A DNA stretch of 64,000 bases from Candidatus Thiodiazotropha sp. (ex Monitilora ramsayi) (GTDB taxonomy: Bacteria; Pseudomonadota; Gammaproteobacteria; Chromatiales; Chromatiaceae): positions 620,001 through 684,000 of the forward strand of contig JAHXIO010000001.1 in NCBI GenBank assembly GCA_025655595.1, read 5' to 3'. Below the pieces are notes generated by a model. It worked only from the letters and a program-made list of their open reading frames with translations. It did not search any database and had not been told where the DNA came from. Numbering within the stretch: position 1 is the stretch's first letter; the number at the start of each line of letters is the position of its first letter. The position numbers and the translations under genes are program-made. Of this stretch, positions 8,619 through 16,473 are shown piece by piece.

Positions 8619-9374
8619 TTACCTTGAGGGTGTGCTAGAAGACACTGCACTAGTTTCAGTATGCTCCACCGTCGTGTTGACGACGATGCCAGCCTGGATT
8701 GATTTGACGTGCTCCAGTTCAGACAGGATGACGTCGTGTATCAAGTGGCCCAGGGCAACATAGAAAGGTATCCGGCAGCCCGTCTGCAACCGTTTGACGA
8801 ATCCTGGCAGCCACTGGGACAGCTGCTGTTGCAGGAAGTCCTTTTGCGCCCGCAGATAACCTTGCAGCAGTTCCTCCGTTCCCTCCTCATTCGCCTGATT
8901 TTCCTTGAAGGTCAGAAAATGCATAAACTCCAGTTCGGCGCTGAGATGATCCGGTACCTCCCGGCGGCCGTCCCCTTGACTCATGACCAAGCCAAAATGT
9001 TTGTAGTAACTACTGACACGTAGCATGTATTGGGTACGTTCACCGCCACGATAAATCCCCTCATAGAGTGGGCAGGGCGGCTCCGGGTATCCCACCTCAA
9101 AGCTTGCGGTGTAAAGGCTTTCGAATTCCTCGAACGGCATCTCCCGGAGCATCGGCAACGGCCCCAAACCGGACTCTGCGGTTACGGCCGGTAGGGTGGA
9201 GATATGGGGCAGGCACTCGATGCACTCTCCTATCTCGGCCTGATAGATTCCGTTTTTCAAGGCGGCGAAAATCTCTCGTGACGGATAGCGAAACCCCACC
9301 GCCAGCAACAAATACAACCGACTTCGGATGGCTGGCTCCGAGCGTAGTGTCTCGGCAGTGGTTGGTTCTGACAT
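8619..9374 (-). CDS. Type II DMSO-reductase delta subunit: TorD/NarJ-like assembly chaperone
   Basis: This 251-residue cytoplasmic, mostly helical protein resembles the dedicated chaperones of the TorD/DmsD/NarJ superfamily (DdhD, EbdD, SerD type). The segment with FEEFESLYTASFEVG and PPCPLYEGIY, and the later LSAELEFMHFLTF, are typical of the family. It would help insert the bis-MGD cofactor into the alpha subunit and hold it until Tat export. A perfect AAGGAGG lies before the start. It is the last gene of the four-gene operon, 99 bp after gamma. The placement after gamma follows the ebdABCD order rather than the ddhABDC, serABDC or clrABDC order as I recall them. Its end converges with the sigma54 activator 90 bp away. 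Confidence 0.85.
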   Translation of the reverse strand: MSEPTTAETLRSEPAIRSRLYLLLAVGFRYPSREIFAALKNGIYQAEIGECIECLPHISTLPAVTAESGLGPLPMLREMPFEEFESLYTASFEVGYPEPPCPLYEGIYRGGERTQYMLRVSSYYKHFGLVMSQGDGRREVPDHLSAELEFMHFLTFKENQANEEGTEELLQGYLRAQKDFLQQQLSQWLPGFVKRLQTGCRIPFYVALGHLIHDVILSELEHVKSIQAGIVVNTTVEHTETSAVSSSTPSR

Positions 9375-9473
9375 GGATGCCTCCTTCTGAAGCGTTGTTC
9401 GGGGTTTGCCTAATGGTGGCGGGAGGTAGTCGTTGGTTCGCCACCTGTCGCCATTCCGGGCATGCGGCCCCAG

Positions 9474-10232
9474 TTACTCGATCACGAGCCTGTCCCAGCT
9501 ACCGCGCACGTACTTGTTGCCGTTGCGCTCCTCTACATGGCCGTCCCACAGGGCATAAGCAATGGAATACTCCTGGCCGCGCACATAGCTCATCTGCTCA
9601 TTGGCATTCTCCGAGAGCATCTTGCGTCCCACGACCACGTCCCACACGCCTTGTGCGTGTTGGCCGCCCTGTACCAGGGTGAGCGCCGATGAACCGGGTG
9701 TGATCTGGACGCTTCCCTCGCCCACACCCGTGATGTTCTGCGGCCGCACCAGATCGGCGCGCCAGAAGATGATATTCACCGGGATCTGGAGGCTGCCCAT
9801 TTCGATACCCTGTTCCCCGGGGACCATACCCGTGAACGGGGATTCAATGGCCACGGCATCGGCGAAAAGCGTGGGATCGCCCACAGATGCGTCGGCGGTG
9901 CTGTCCGCCCACTTGAAGTTGAAGTAGATGAACTCCCCGTTATTGAGGGATCCCACCCACAGGGTCTTCTCGTTCGGCAGCCCCGGAGGTACCGGTACGT
10001 TTGTCAGCTCGTACTCCTGCTCCATCTCCACCGCCTCGTACCGGGCACTGTTCCAGACCGGATCGTTGGGGTCTTCGGAGATCGGCTGATTAACATGGAC
10101 GGAGACTACCACGCTGCCGTTGCCGTTATTCTGGGCAAGACTCGGATTGATCGGGCCGGTCAGGACGCCAGCCAGGGCAAGGAGCGGGACCCCCTTGGTC
10201 ATGGATCTAATTAGCTGCTTAATCTTAATCAT
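9474..10232 (-). CDS. Type II DMSO-reductase gamma subunit: heme b-binding, ethylbenzene-dehydrogenase type
   Basis: The 252-residue product has a Sec signal peptide (about residues 1-34, ending SLAQ). It matches the EB_dh heme-binding domain of EbdC/DdhC/SerC-type subunits: DPVWNSARYEAVEM at the front, FIYFNFKWAD in the core, and IPVNIIFWRADL and WDVVVGRKM further on. Known members ligate heme b through a methionine and a lysine; M145 (GIEMGS) and K204 (VGRKM) are plausible ligands here, by inference. It would sit in the periplasm with alpha and beta and pass electrons to or from a soluble cytochrome. A GGGAGA ribosome site precedes the start, 19 bp after the beta gene. Confidence 0.88.
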   Translation of the reverse strand: MIKIKQLIRSMTKGVPLLALAGVLTGPINPSLAQNNGNGSVVVSVHVNQPISEDPNDPVWNSARYEAVEMEQEYELTNVPVPPGLPNEKTLWVGSLNNGEFIYFNFKWADSTADASVGDPTLFADAVAIESPFTGMVPGEQGIEMGSLQIPVNIIFWRADLVRPQNITGVGEGSVQITPGSSALTLVQGGQHAQGVWDVVVGRKMLSENANEQMSYVRGQEYSIAYALWDGHVEERNGNKYVRGSWDRLVIE

Positions 10233-10251
10233 GGTCGTTGTCTCCCTACCG

Positions 10252-11304
10252 CTACGTCAGCTGAACTTGCTCGGTATCGGTTGTCGCCACCAGAATGCGC
10301 ACCAACTCGGAGTCCATGCCCTTGGCACGCTCGGTCTCCAGGATGTCAAAGATCTCCTCGATACGTGCTTCGCGCTGAGCCAGCGTTTGATTGCAATTGT
10401 CTCCAAACATCCTGGCGAGCACGCTCACCGGAATGCGGCCCTTGCTGTCGAGGTCGCCGTTGGCCAGATAGCCCGGCGGACTCATGGGCGGGATGTAGAA
10501 AGTGTTGGGCTCGGTGCCGAACTCCGGATGTAGACGCAGTGCCACACGCCAGTTGTTTACCAGCTTGTAGAGGTTGGACGCCTTGTTATCCCGGTAGGAA
10601 ACCCAACGGATACGGCCGACGCACTGGGTGACGCAGAAGTTTCCCTCACCCTGCTCGATACGCGGGTAACAGAATATGCACTTTTCCGACTTCCCGGTCA
10701 CCGGATTGAAGTAGATCTTCTTGTACGGGCAGCCTTGGACGCAGAAACGATAGCCGCGACACCGATCCTGGTCGATGAGCACGACACCGTCCTCCTCACG
10801 CTTGTAGACGGACCGGCGGGGACAGGCCGACACGCAGGGCGGATCCGAGCAGTGATTGCAGATCCGTGGTAGGTAGAAGTAGTAGTTATTGGGAAAGGCG
10901 CCCACGCCCACATCCTCGTCCCAGTTGGAGGCGTAGGCGTCGGGGCCATCGGGTGACGGAAAGGGGACGACGACCGATCTAGACGCGTTACCGCCTTCGG
11001 TTTTCAACACCTCCCCGTAGTTGTACTCCCACGGGGCGCCGTAGTCCCCTTCGATATCCGGCAGGGGCGTCAAAGCCGCCTCGTCGTCATTTTTCGGCTG
11101 GCAGGTACCGATGGTGGCGCCCGACTCCTCCCAGTTGCGGGGATAACCAAGACCCGGCATGGTCTCCACATTGTTCCAGTACTGGTACATCTGACCCTCG
11201 TTACGATCGGTCCACATGGTTTTGCAGGCCATGGTGCACGTGTGACAGCCGATGCACTTGTTCAGGTCGAAAAGCATCTGAACCTGTCTTTGTATCTTTG
11301 CCAT
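10252..11304 (-). CDS. Type II DMSO-reductase beta subunit: iron-sulfur protein
   Basis: This 350-residue ferredoxin-like subunit is of the NarH/DdhB/EbdB type. It binds iron-sulfur clusters that link the molybdenum subunit to the gamma heme. The first cluster motif is CIGCHTCTMAC (C17, C20, C23, C27). Later groups are CNHCSDPPCVSACP, CRGYRFCVQGCP, and CIFCYPRI with a distal CVTQC. The tyrosine in CRGYRFC replaces a cysteine, as the tryptophan does in NarH, which predicts three [4Fe-4S] clusters and one [3Fe-4S] cluster. It has no signal peptide and should be carried out by the alpha subunit's Tat signal. GAGGAGAGG precedes the start, 63 bp after alpha. Confidence 0.92.
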   Translation of the reverse strand: MAKIQRQVQMLFDLNKCIGCHTCTMACKTMWTDRNEGQMYQYWNNVETMPGLGYPRNWEESGATIGTCQPKNDDEAALTPLPDIEGDYGAPWEYNYGEVLKTEGGNASRSVVVPFPSPDGPDAYASNWDEDVGVGAFPNNYYFYLPRICNHCSDPPCVSACPRRSVYKREEDGVVLIDQDRCRGYRFCVQGCPYKKIYFNPVTGKSEKCIFCYPRIEQGEGNFCVTQCVGRIRWVSYRDNKASNLYKLVNNWRVALRLHPEFGTEPNTFYIPPMSPPGYLANGDLDSKGRIPVSVLARMFGDNCNQTLAQREARIEEIFDILETERAKGMDSELVRILVATTDTEQVQLT

Positions 11305-11367
11305 ATTCCTCTCCTCCTAACTCAAGACTGACTGCGCGATCTGCGATGGAATCCCTGCGGTTCGGGC

Positions 11368-14193
11368 CTAGGCATTGCCGCCCGCTCTGCGGATCTCGAC
11401 CCGCGTGTCGCGCTGGTTCCCCGTTGGTCCCCAATAGTTCAGGCGGAACTTCAGCTGACCATAGCCACCGACGATCTCGGTGGGCTTGATGCGGATGGTG
11501 ACCGGGGTCTGCCAGCCATTGTTGAGGAAATAGTGCTCCCAGCCGTGGTACATCATGGCCACGTTGTCCGGCAGGCGCGGCGCGATATTGAGGTGGGCCT
11601 CAAAGCTGCCGTGGCCGTTGAACACCTCGACCAGTTCGTTGTCCGCGAGACCGCGCTGTGCGGCCTCCGGCGGGCTGAGGTAGACAACCGGCCTGCCGCG
11701 CTGCAGGCGCAGCTGGAACTTCGCATCCCGCCAGGTGGAGTGGATGCTCCAGCGACCGTGCGGTGTCAGCCAGCGCAAGGGGTAGTCATCCACGTTGATG
11801 GGTCCCTTGGCGACCGGCAACTGCTCACCGAAATCCAGGAACCAGTCCTGATCGATATAGAACTGCTGGCGTCCCACCAGGGTGGTCAGCGGACGCAGGT
11901 TCTCGGTCATGCGCCGGAAGGTGGAATAGGCTTCGCCGTCCACGATGTCGCTGGTCCAGTCACGACTGGCCTGCAGGAAGCGTTGCGGGTGCTTGATGAT
12001 CGAGTTGGCCGAGCGCCTTTTCCTGATCGTGAGGCCGTTGGTCTCGGGTGATAGATCGAGCAGGTGCTGGCAGGCGGCCCGGTCTCCCCGAATATTCTCT
12101 CCGTGGGCGCCCGTGGTCAGATCGTCGAACAGGGTGGTGAGATCACGGGTGATGGTGTCGCCGTTGGGTACCGTATCGTTGTATATCAGCCCACGGCGCC
12201 CCAGTACCCTGGCCAGCCCCTTCCATATCCGCCAGTCTGTGCGGCTGTCGAATTGCTGGGGGATCACGGGTGTGAACGGATGTACAAAGGTGTGCAGGTC
12301 GGTAGTGGATAGGTTCCACTGTTCGTACCAGCTGGCCGCCGGCAACACGATGTCGGCGTACAGGGCCGTGGTATCCATGCGTGAATTGATATCCACGATC
12401 AGTTTCAGTTTGGGGTAGAGGTTGGCGAGCACATCCATGTTGCCCTTGGCCTGGTTGAGGTAGTTTGCACCCCAGACGAACAGCACTTCGGGACTGCGGT
12501 CATTGTTCACCGTCCTGGATAAAGGGTCGTAGGTGATGTTGCCCTTCGGCCAGACTGGCATCCAACCATTGTTGACACTCTCGACGATGTACTCACCCAC
12601 GTCCTTGGGCCAGAGGTCGTCCACATCCGATGCCACGTCACCATGGATGTAGGTCCAAAGGGTCGTATTCTGGAACCGCTGCCGTGCTCGGCTCAGGGGG
12701 AAAGCGAACTCGAAAAAACCCTCCTCAGCCCACAGCTTCTCCTGACCCACGTAGTGATCGAAGCCACCACCCGGATGTCCGACACAACCGCACAATGCCG
12801 GCAGCAGCATCTGGGCCCGGTTAATGAGATCGTTGTGGTAGTAGTGGTTAGTACCTGCGCCCTCTATCACGCGTGCCCGTGGCGCGGCGACGGCAAATTC
12901 CCGGGCCACCTGGGCGATGATGTCTGCCTGCACGCCGGTGACACTCTGCATCGCGACAGGCGAATAATCGGCCAGGCTGTCGCGGAGCCGTTCAAACACC
13001 GGCAGGACCATCACGTTTCCGCTGAGCGTGGCAACCGTGTAGTTGCCCTCCAGGGCCGGGTCGACGTTGCCCAGGTCCAGGGTCCAGCTCCCCTGGCCGC
13101 TGGTGGGCTGAGGACCCGCCGGCTTTTCACCCAGGGTGCCGGGGGCGAGCACTGCCTGCTGGGTCATGTTGTCCCAGAAGTAGAACTTCTGGTCGCTGCC
13201 GCCGGCAACCACATCGCTTTCGCGCAGCAGCTTGTTGTTGTCGTTACGCACCAGCATGGGCATATCGGTGAACTGCCGCAGGTAGGCGGCGTCGTAGAGC
13301 GCCTCCAGGACGATGACATGCGACATGGCCAGGGCCAGATGCCCGTCGGTGCCGGGTGTCACATGTACGTGCAGGTCGGCATGAATCGTGGACGGATTGT
13401 ACTCCGGGTGGATGGAGACGATCTTGGTGCCCTTCATGCGGGCCTCGGTATAGAAGTGGGCGTCCGGTATCCGCGTCTCGACCACATTCGAGCCCCACAT
13501 GATGAGGTAGTCGGAGTTGAACCAATCGGCGGATTCACAGGAGTCGGTCTGTACGCCCCAGGTCATGGGTTCCCCCGGGGGCAGGTCGCAATACCAGTCG
13601 TAGAAACTGCACACCACGCCGCCGATCAGGTTGGCGAAACGGAAACCGCCGGCCAGCGTCAGGTGGTGCTTGGCGGGAATGGCGGAGAAGAAGGTGATGG
13701 CATCGGGCCCGGAGTGCGTGATCGTCTCCACCATTTGATCCGCGATGGCATTGAATACCTCGCCCCAAGTCGCACGGCGCCACTTGCCCTCACCCCGCGC
13801 CCCGACGCGCATCAGGGGATACTTCACCCGCTGCGGACCGTAGATATACTCCTTGTAGTTGGCGCCCTTCTGACAGCCCCGTGGATTGTAGGACGGGAGC
13901 TGATCGCTGATGGCAGGAAAGTCGGCGTATTGCTCCTCCTTGAACAGGATCCCGTTTTTGACATAGCCCTTCCAGGAGCAGGATCCGGTGCAGTTGATGC
14001 CGTGGGTGGTACGACCGGTCGAATCCCAGGTGAACTGATCCCGGTAGAAATCCTCCCAGCCGCGGTAGGGATAAGCGCCTAAAGGATCATCGACCGGCTC
14101 CAGGAAGAACAGGCCGAAGGCATTGCTCGTCGCAGTCGATCCTAAAGCCGCGACGGTTGCTTTCAGAAAATTGCGTCTAGTCCAGTCGCTCAT
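11368..14193 (-). CDS. Type II DMSO-reductase alpha subunit: periplasmic molybdopterin oxidoreductase, substrate unknown
   Basis: The 941-residue catalytic subunit begins with a Tat signal (RRNFLKA, residues 6-12), so the folded complex is periplasmic. The FS0 cluster ligands are H64, C68, C72 and C107, with His first as in NarG and the type II group. The segment SFYDWYCDLPPGEP (about 196-209) holds the expected aspartate molybdenum ligand (probably D199). The segment TDSCESADWF is also typical of the group. Length fits EbdA, DdhA, SerA and ClrA (about 910-980 residues), not the 1,200-residue NarG. Gene order and the gamma subunit favour the ethylbenzene/steroid-dehydrogenase branch, but selenate, chlorate, nitrate or dimethylsulfide activity cannot be excluded. 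A GGAGG site precedes the ATG, and a sigma54 promoter lies about 80 bp upstream. Confidence 0.9.
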   Translation of the reverse strand: MSDWTRRNFLKATVAALGSTATSNAFGLFFLEPVDDPLGAYPYRGWEDFYRDQFTWDSTGRTTHGINCTGSCSWKGYVKNGILFKEEQYADFPAISDQLPSYNPRGCQKGANYKEYIYGPQRVKYPLMRVGARGEGKWRRATWGEVFNAIADQMVETITHSGPDAITFFSAIPAKHHLTLAGGFRFANLIGGVVCSFYDWYCDLPPGEPMTWGVQTDSCESADWFNSDYLIMWGSNVVETRIPDAHFYTEARMKGTKIVSIHPEYNPSTIHADLHVHVTPGTDGHLALAMSHVIVLEALYDAAYLRQFTDMPMLVRNDNNKLLRESDVVAGGSDQKFYFWDNMTQQAVLAPGTLGEKPAGPQPTSGQGSWTLDLGNVDPALEGNYTVATLSGNVMVLPVFERLRDSLADYSPVAMQSVTGVQADIIAQVAREFAVAAPRARVIEGAGTNHYYHNDLINRAQMLLPALCGCVGHPGGGFDHYVGQEKLWAEEGFFEFAFPLSRARQRFQNTTLWTYIHGDVASDVDDLWPKDVGEYIVESVNNGWMPVWPKGNITYDPLSRTVNNDRSPEVLFVWGANYLNQAKGNMDVLANLYPKLKLIVDINSRMDTTALYADIVLPAASWYEQWNLSTTDLHTFVHPFTPVIPQQFDSRTDWRIWKGLARVLGRRGLIYNDTVPNGDTITRDLTTLFDDLTTGAHGENIRGDRAACQHLLDLSPETNGLTIRKRRSANSIIKHPQRFLQASRDWTSDIVDGEAYSTFRRMTENLRPLTTLVGRQQFYIDQDWFLDFGEQLPVAKGPINVDDYPLRWLTPHGRWSIHSTWRDAKFQLRLQRGRPVVYLSPPEAAQRGLADNELVEVFNGHGSFEAHLNIAPRLPDNVAMMYHGWEHYFLNNGWQTPVTIRIKPTEIVGGYGQLKFRLNYWGPTGNQRDTRVEIRRAGGNA

Positions 14194-14273
14194 TGTTATG
14201 CCTCCAGACGATGGTGATTGCTCCAGGGCGTGTCGTTACTGAAGCTCTGTATGATTTCCCTGGCAAAAGAGAG

Positions 14274-14288
14274 GCAAACACCGCGCCA
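14274..14288 (-). promoter_or_regulatory. Sigma54 (-24/-12) promoter of the molybdoenzyme operon
   Basis: On the minus strand this reads TGGCGCGGTGTTTGC, matching the consensus TGGCACG-N4-TTGC at all but one position, with correct GG-N10-GC spacing. The -12 element is about 81 bp before the alpha start codon, leaving a leader of about 70 nt. It agrees with the sigma54 activator gene at the other end of the locus. Confidence 0.75.
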
Positions 14289-14306
14289 AGAGAAATTACT
14301 CTTAAC

Positions 14307-14319
14307 TATCAGTAGGTTA
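14307..14319 (+). promoter_or_regulatory. IHF-like site between sigma54 promoter and upstream dyads
   Basis: TATCAGTAGGTTA matches the IHF consensus WATCAANNNNTTR at all but one specified position. It lies about 20 bp upstream of the -24 box and before the dyad cluster, where IHF normally bends DNA to bring an enhancer-bound activator to sigma54 polymerase. The consensus is loose, so chance matches occur. Confidence 0.4.
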
Positions 14320-14409
14320 CAAAATACCATCAGTGTGTGGGAGCAACGCCTGGGCGCTGAACACAATGGGCAACTCAGATATTATCCTTAACAAACAATA
14401 CCTTAGCGC

Positions 14410-14448
14410 TGTGAAAAAAATTTCACAGATGTGAAGTTATTTGCACAG
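14410..14448. promoter_or_regulatory. Clustered TGTGAAA dyads (putative enhancer for the sigma54 activator)
   Basis: Three alternating half-sites form two overlapping dyads: TGTGAAA-N4-TTTCACA at 14410-14427, then TTCACA-GA-TGTGAA sharing the middle arm. They lie about 120-160 bp upstream of the -24 box, the usual distance for an upstream activating sequence. The 8-bp spacer of the first dyad does not fit a standard CRP site (6 bp). Binding by the 6.9-8.5 kb regulator is inferred. Confidence 0.5.
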
Positions 14449-14607
14449 ATGGAAGAGGGTGGCGGCATCGACAAATTAACTGGCCGCAATTGGCCGCTTT
14501 GAGCCATTCGCGAGATGGGTTTCTTGTGGCTTCAAGCGTCCGCTTTGCAATGTAGGTTCGACCTGGCCTGGTACTGCCAGTCAGTTCAAGTCTGATCTGT
14601 CACACAC
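14449..14607. other. Rest of the intergenic region upstream of the molybdoenzyme operon
   Basis: No gene is seen between the dyad cluster and the end of the next minus-strand gene. A short direct repeat, TGGCCGC, occurs twice around 14480-14500. Otherwise nothing is recognised. Confidence 0.4.
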
Positions 14608-15426
14608 CTAGGGCAACACTTCGACCTTTACCCATACTGCCTCTCTCTGTTCGAGGCGTGTGGTTCCCCGCATGGTGATGTCCGATTCGCGCTGTTGCCG
14701 TTGACTGCTTAGGTTGACCAGGGGTATCCACTCGCCAATCTTTCCCGATACGCTGTTGCGGCTCTGCCGGCGGTCGATTGTCCGCCGGTCCGGCAGCGGG
14801 GTTTCGCGCTGGGTGGTGATCTCGATCCTGACCCGGTCACCGATCAGATGGGCGGTGGCGTAGAATCCCGAATCGATGTTGCGGTATTGGTAGTCGGCCC
14901 GGTAGCCGGGATAGGGGCCGGGTGCGTATCCGCCACCGGTGAAGAATGGTTGACTGGTACCGCTGACGATCAGTGTGGGCGATCCCTCCAGGGTCTGCAG
15001 CGTACGCACGCTGTCGTCCGTCTGCCGGGTCTCATACTGCTTGAGCCTGATGCCCGACTCGCCGGGACGGCCGATCTGCACCCTGCCGCGATCGGTATGG
15101 AGTTCGAAGCGGTCGTTGCTGCCGCTCATCGGTTGGGTGTCCCGTACATGGATCAGCAGACGCTGGGGCGGCCGGTCGAACTCGTGGAGAATTCTTCGAA
15201 CCTCCGCCATGCGTTCCGCCGATGTTCGAACGATCAATTGATTGTGCATGCCGGTGACGGTGCCGTTAGGACCGACAAAGGGTTGGATCAGGGGGATGAT
15301 CTCCTGGGGTGTCCTGCCTTTGAGTTCGAAAATCTCCATCTCCTCTGCCGCCGGCAGGGAGAGGCTGATGAGAGAGAGGCAGAGGAGCGTGAGTGCCGAC
15401 GCAACGGTTTTTATAAAGCAGCTCAT
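14608..15426 (-). CDS. Exported secretin N-domain-like (NolW-like) protein
   Basis: The 272-residue product has a signal peptide (about residues 1-26, ending LPAA). It is followed by a domain resembling the N-domains of secretins: EIFELKGRTPQEIIPLIQ, then GMHNQLIVRTS and RRILHEFDRPPQRLLI. That is the usual NolW/secretin_N fold, which packs into rings in type II, III and IV machines. The C-terminal half is not a secretin pore; it has basic, Gln/Arg-rich stretches and no amphipathic barrel. No other secretion genes are nearby, so it is an orphan periplasmic protein of unknown role. A downstream 97-125-residue membrane protein is not on the same transcript side. Confidence 0.65.
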   Translation of the reverse strand: MSCFIKTVASALTLLCLSLISLSLPAAEEMEIFELKGRTPQEIIPLIQPFVGPNGTVTGMHNQLIVRTSAERMAEVRRILHEFDRPPQRLLIHVRDTQPMSGSNDRFELHTDRGRVQIGRPGESGIRLKQYETRQTDDSVRTLQTLEGSPTLIVSGTSQPFFTGGGYAPGPYPGYRADYQYRNIDSGFYATAHLIGDRVRIEITTQRETPLPDRRTIDRRQSRNSVSGKIGEWIPLVNLSSQRQQRESDITMRGTTRLEQREAVWVKVEVLP

Positions 15427-15524
15427 CCTGATGGTTCGACTCCCGGATTCGGATTGAGATTCATAGGCTCACTATGCAGTGTAGAGCCTGATCGGGAAAT
15501 AGGGGAGGTGTTGAGGTCGGCGGA

Positions 15525-15818
15525 CTAAAGCCGGGAGAGAATATAGGCCCCTGTGAGCAGTACCAGCAGGAAGGGTACGAACCCCATCACCTGATGTTTG
15601 CCAGAGAGATCCCGGCGCGAGACCAGAGAGAGCGTGAAGAGAGTGAAGGCGAGGGAGAAAGAGAGAAAGTAGAGTGCGATGAAGGTCAGTGCCGCAGCGG
15701 TGGCACCCGCCATCCCAGGCGACCACTCGATGAGTCGCGGCAACCCCAGCGCCATCGCCAGTGTGGCCAGGCTGGCGATGAAGAGCGAGGTATGACGTCG
15801 CACTAGGGATTCATTCAT
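15525..15818 (-). CDS. Small membrane protein, unknown function
   Basis: About 97 residues starting MNESLVRRHTS, with three predicted membrane segments (about residues 10-28, 36-62 and 77-95) and a short basic loop. I prefer the ATG at 15818 to the one at 15890 because the upstream 24 residues are polar, lack family character and would delay the first helix. No ribosome site is strong at either start. No family is recognised. It sits between the secretin-N-like gene and the 21-bp repeat array, all without clear functional links. Confidence 0.55.
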   Translation of the reverse strand: MNESLVRRHTSLFIASLATLAMALGLPRLIEWSPGMAGATAAALTFIALYFLSFSLAFTLFTLSLVSRRDLSGKHQVMGFVPFLLVLLTGAYILSRL

Positions 15819-15968
15819 AGAGTTCGGCGTTCGGTGTCGAGTCAACGCGACAGTTTTCCCGGTCGATTGTGGATGGCATTGGTTGTGCAATCAATCCTTT
15901 CCGGCCAGTGAGGTTGCGGATGAGCCGGATGACACGTTCGAGCGCTCAGGCAACGTAGCCATAATATT

Positions 15969-16388
15969 GGGCGTTGAAGTAAAAAACATCGCAGGCGAAG
16001 CGATTGGCACCGTCAACGAAGCGATGAGAGTAAACAAGGCAGTGAATGACGTCGTCAACAGCGCCATAAGCTTCGTGAACGAAGATAAAAGTTGCACAAA
16101 CGAAGCAAAAAACCTCGTGAACGAAGTGATCAGCAGCCCAAACGAAGGTCATGTTTTCATGAGTGGAGCTATTAACACCACAGAAGAAGCAATAAGCATC
16201 GTGAATGAAGCTAGTGGCTCCAACAACGAAGGTTAAAGCATCGCTAGTGAAGCTAATAGCTACAACAACGAAGCAAAAAGCATCGTTAACGATGCTATTA
16301 GCTCAGACAGTGAGGGAAAAGGGATCGTTGATGCAGTCAATGGCATCGATAGCCGGGTTAAAAGCTTCGTCAGAACCGTTCTTGGCGT
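15969..16388. repeat. 21-bp tandem repeat array, about 20 degenerate copies
   Basis: From about 15969 to 16388 the sequence repeats every 21 bp, with unit CGTGAACGAAGCAAAAAGCAT as an approximate consensus written here only in part: CGTGAACGAAG then A/T-rich then GCAT. Units at 16074, 16095, 16116, 16200, 16242, 16263 and 16284 are the clearest. Because 21 is a multiple of three, one plus-strand frame (15883-16236, TTG start) reads as heptads like VNEAISI. That frame hits a TAA at 16234-16236, but the heptads continue in the same frame beyond it. No ribosome site supports translation. It may be a decaying repeat gene or a non-coding satellite. Confidence 0.8.
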
Positions 16389-16473
16389 CTGCTTCGACAA
16401 TCAGTCATCAGGCATTGAAATGAAACCAGCCAGGTACGGGCCTGACCGATTGTCCGTCACGATGATTGCCGTC

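Noticed and set aside
11533-14082. Long plus-strand open frames opposite the molybdoenzyme alpha gene
   Set aside because: They are antisense shadows caused by GC-rich codon use; no families and no ribosome sites.
14410-14427. Canonical CRP site
   Set aside because: The spacer between TGTGA and TCACA is 8 bp rather than 6; listed as enhancer-like dyads instead.
15883-16236. A 117-residue coding gene over the repeat
   Set aside because: It starts with TTG without a ribosome site, and the repeat stays periodic past its stop and in other frames, so translation is not supported.
15969-16388. CRISPR array
   Set aside because: The period is 21 bp throughout with no conserved repeat alternating with unique spacers; it is a degenerate tandem repeat, and no cas genes are near.
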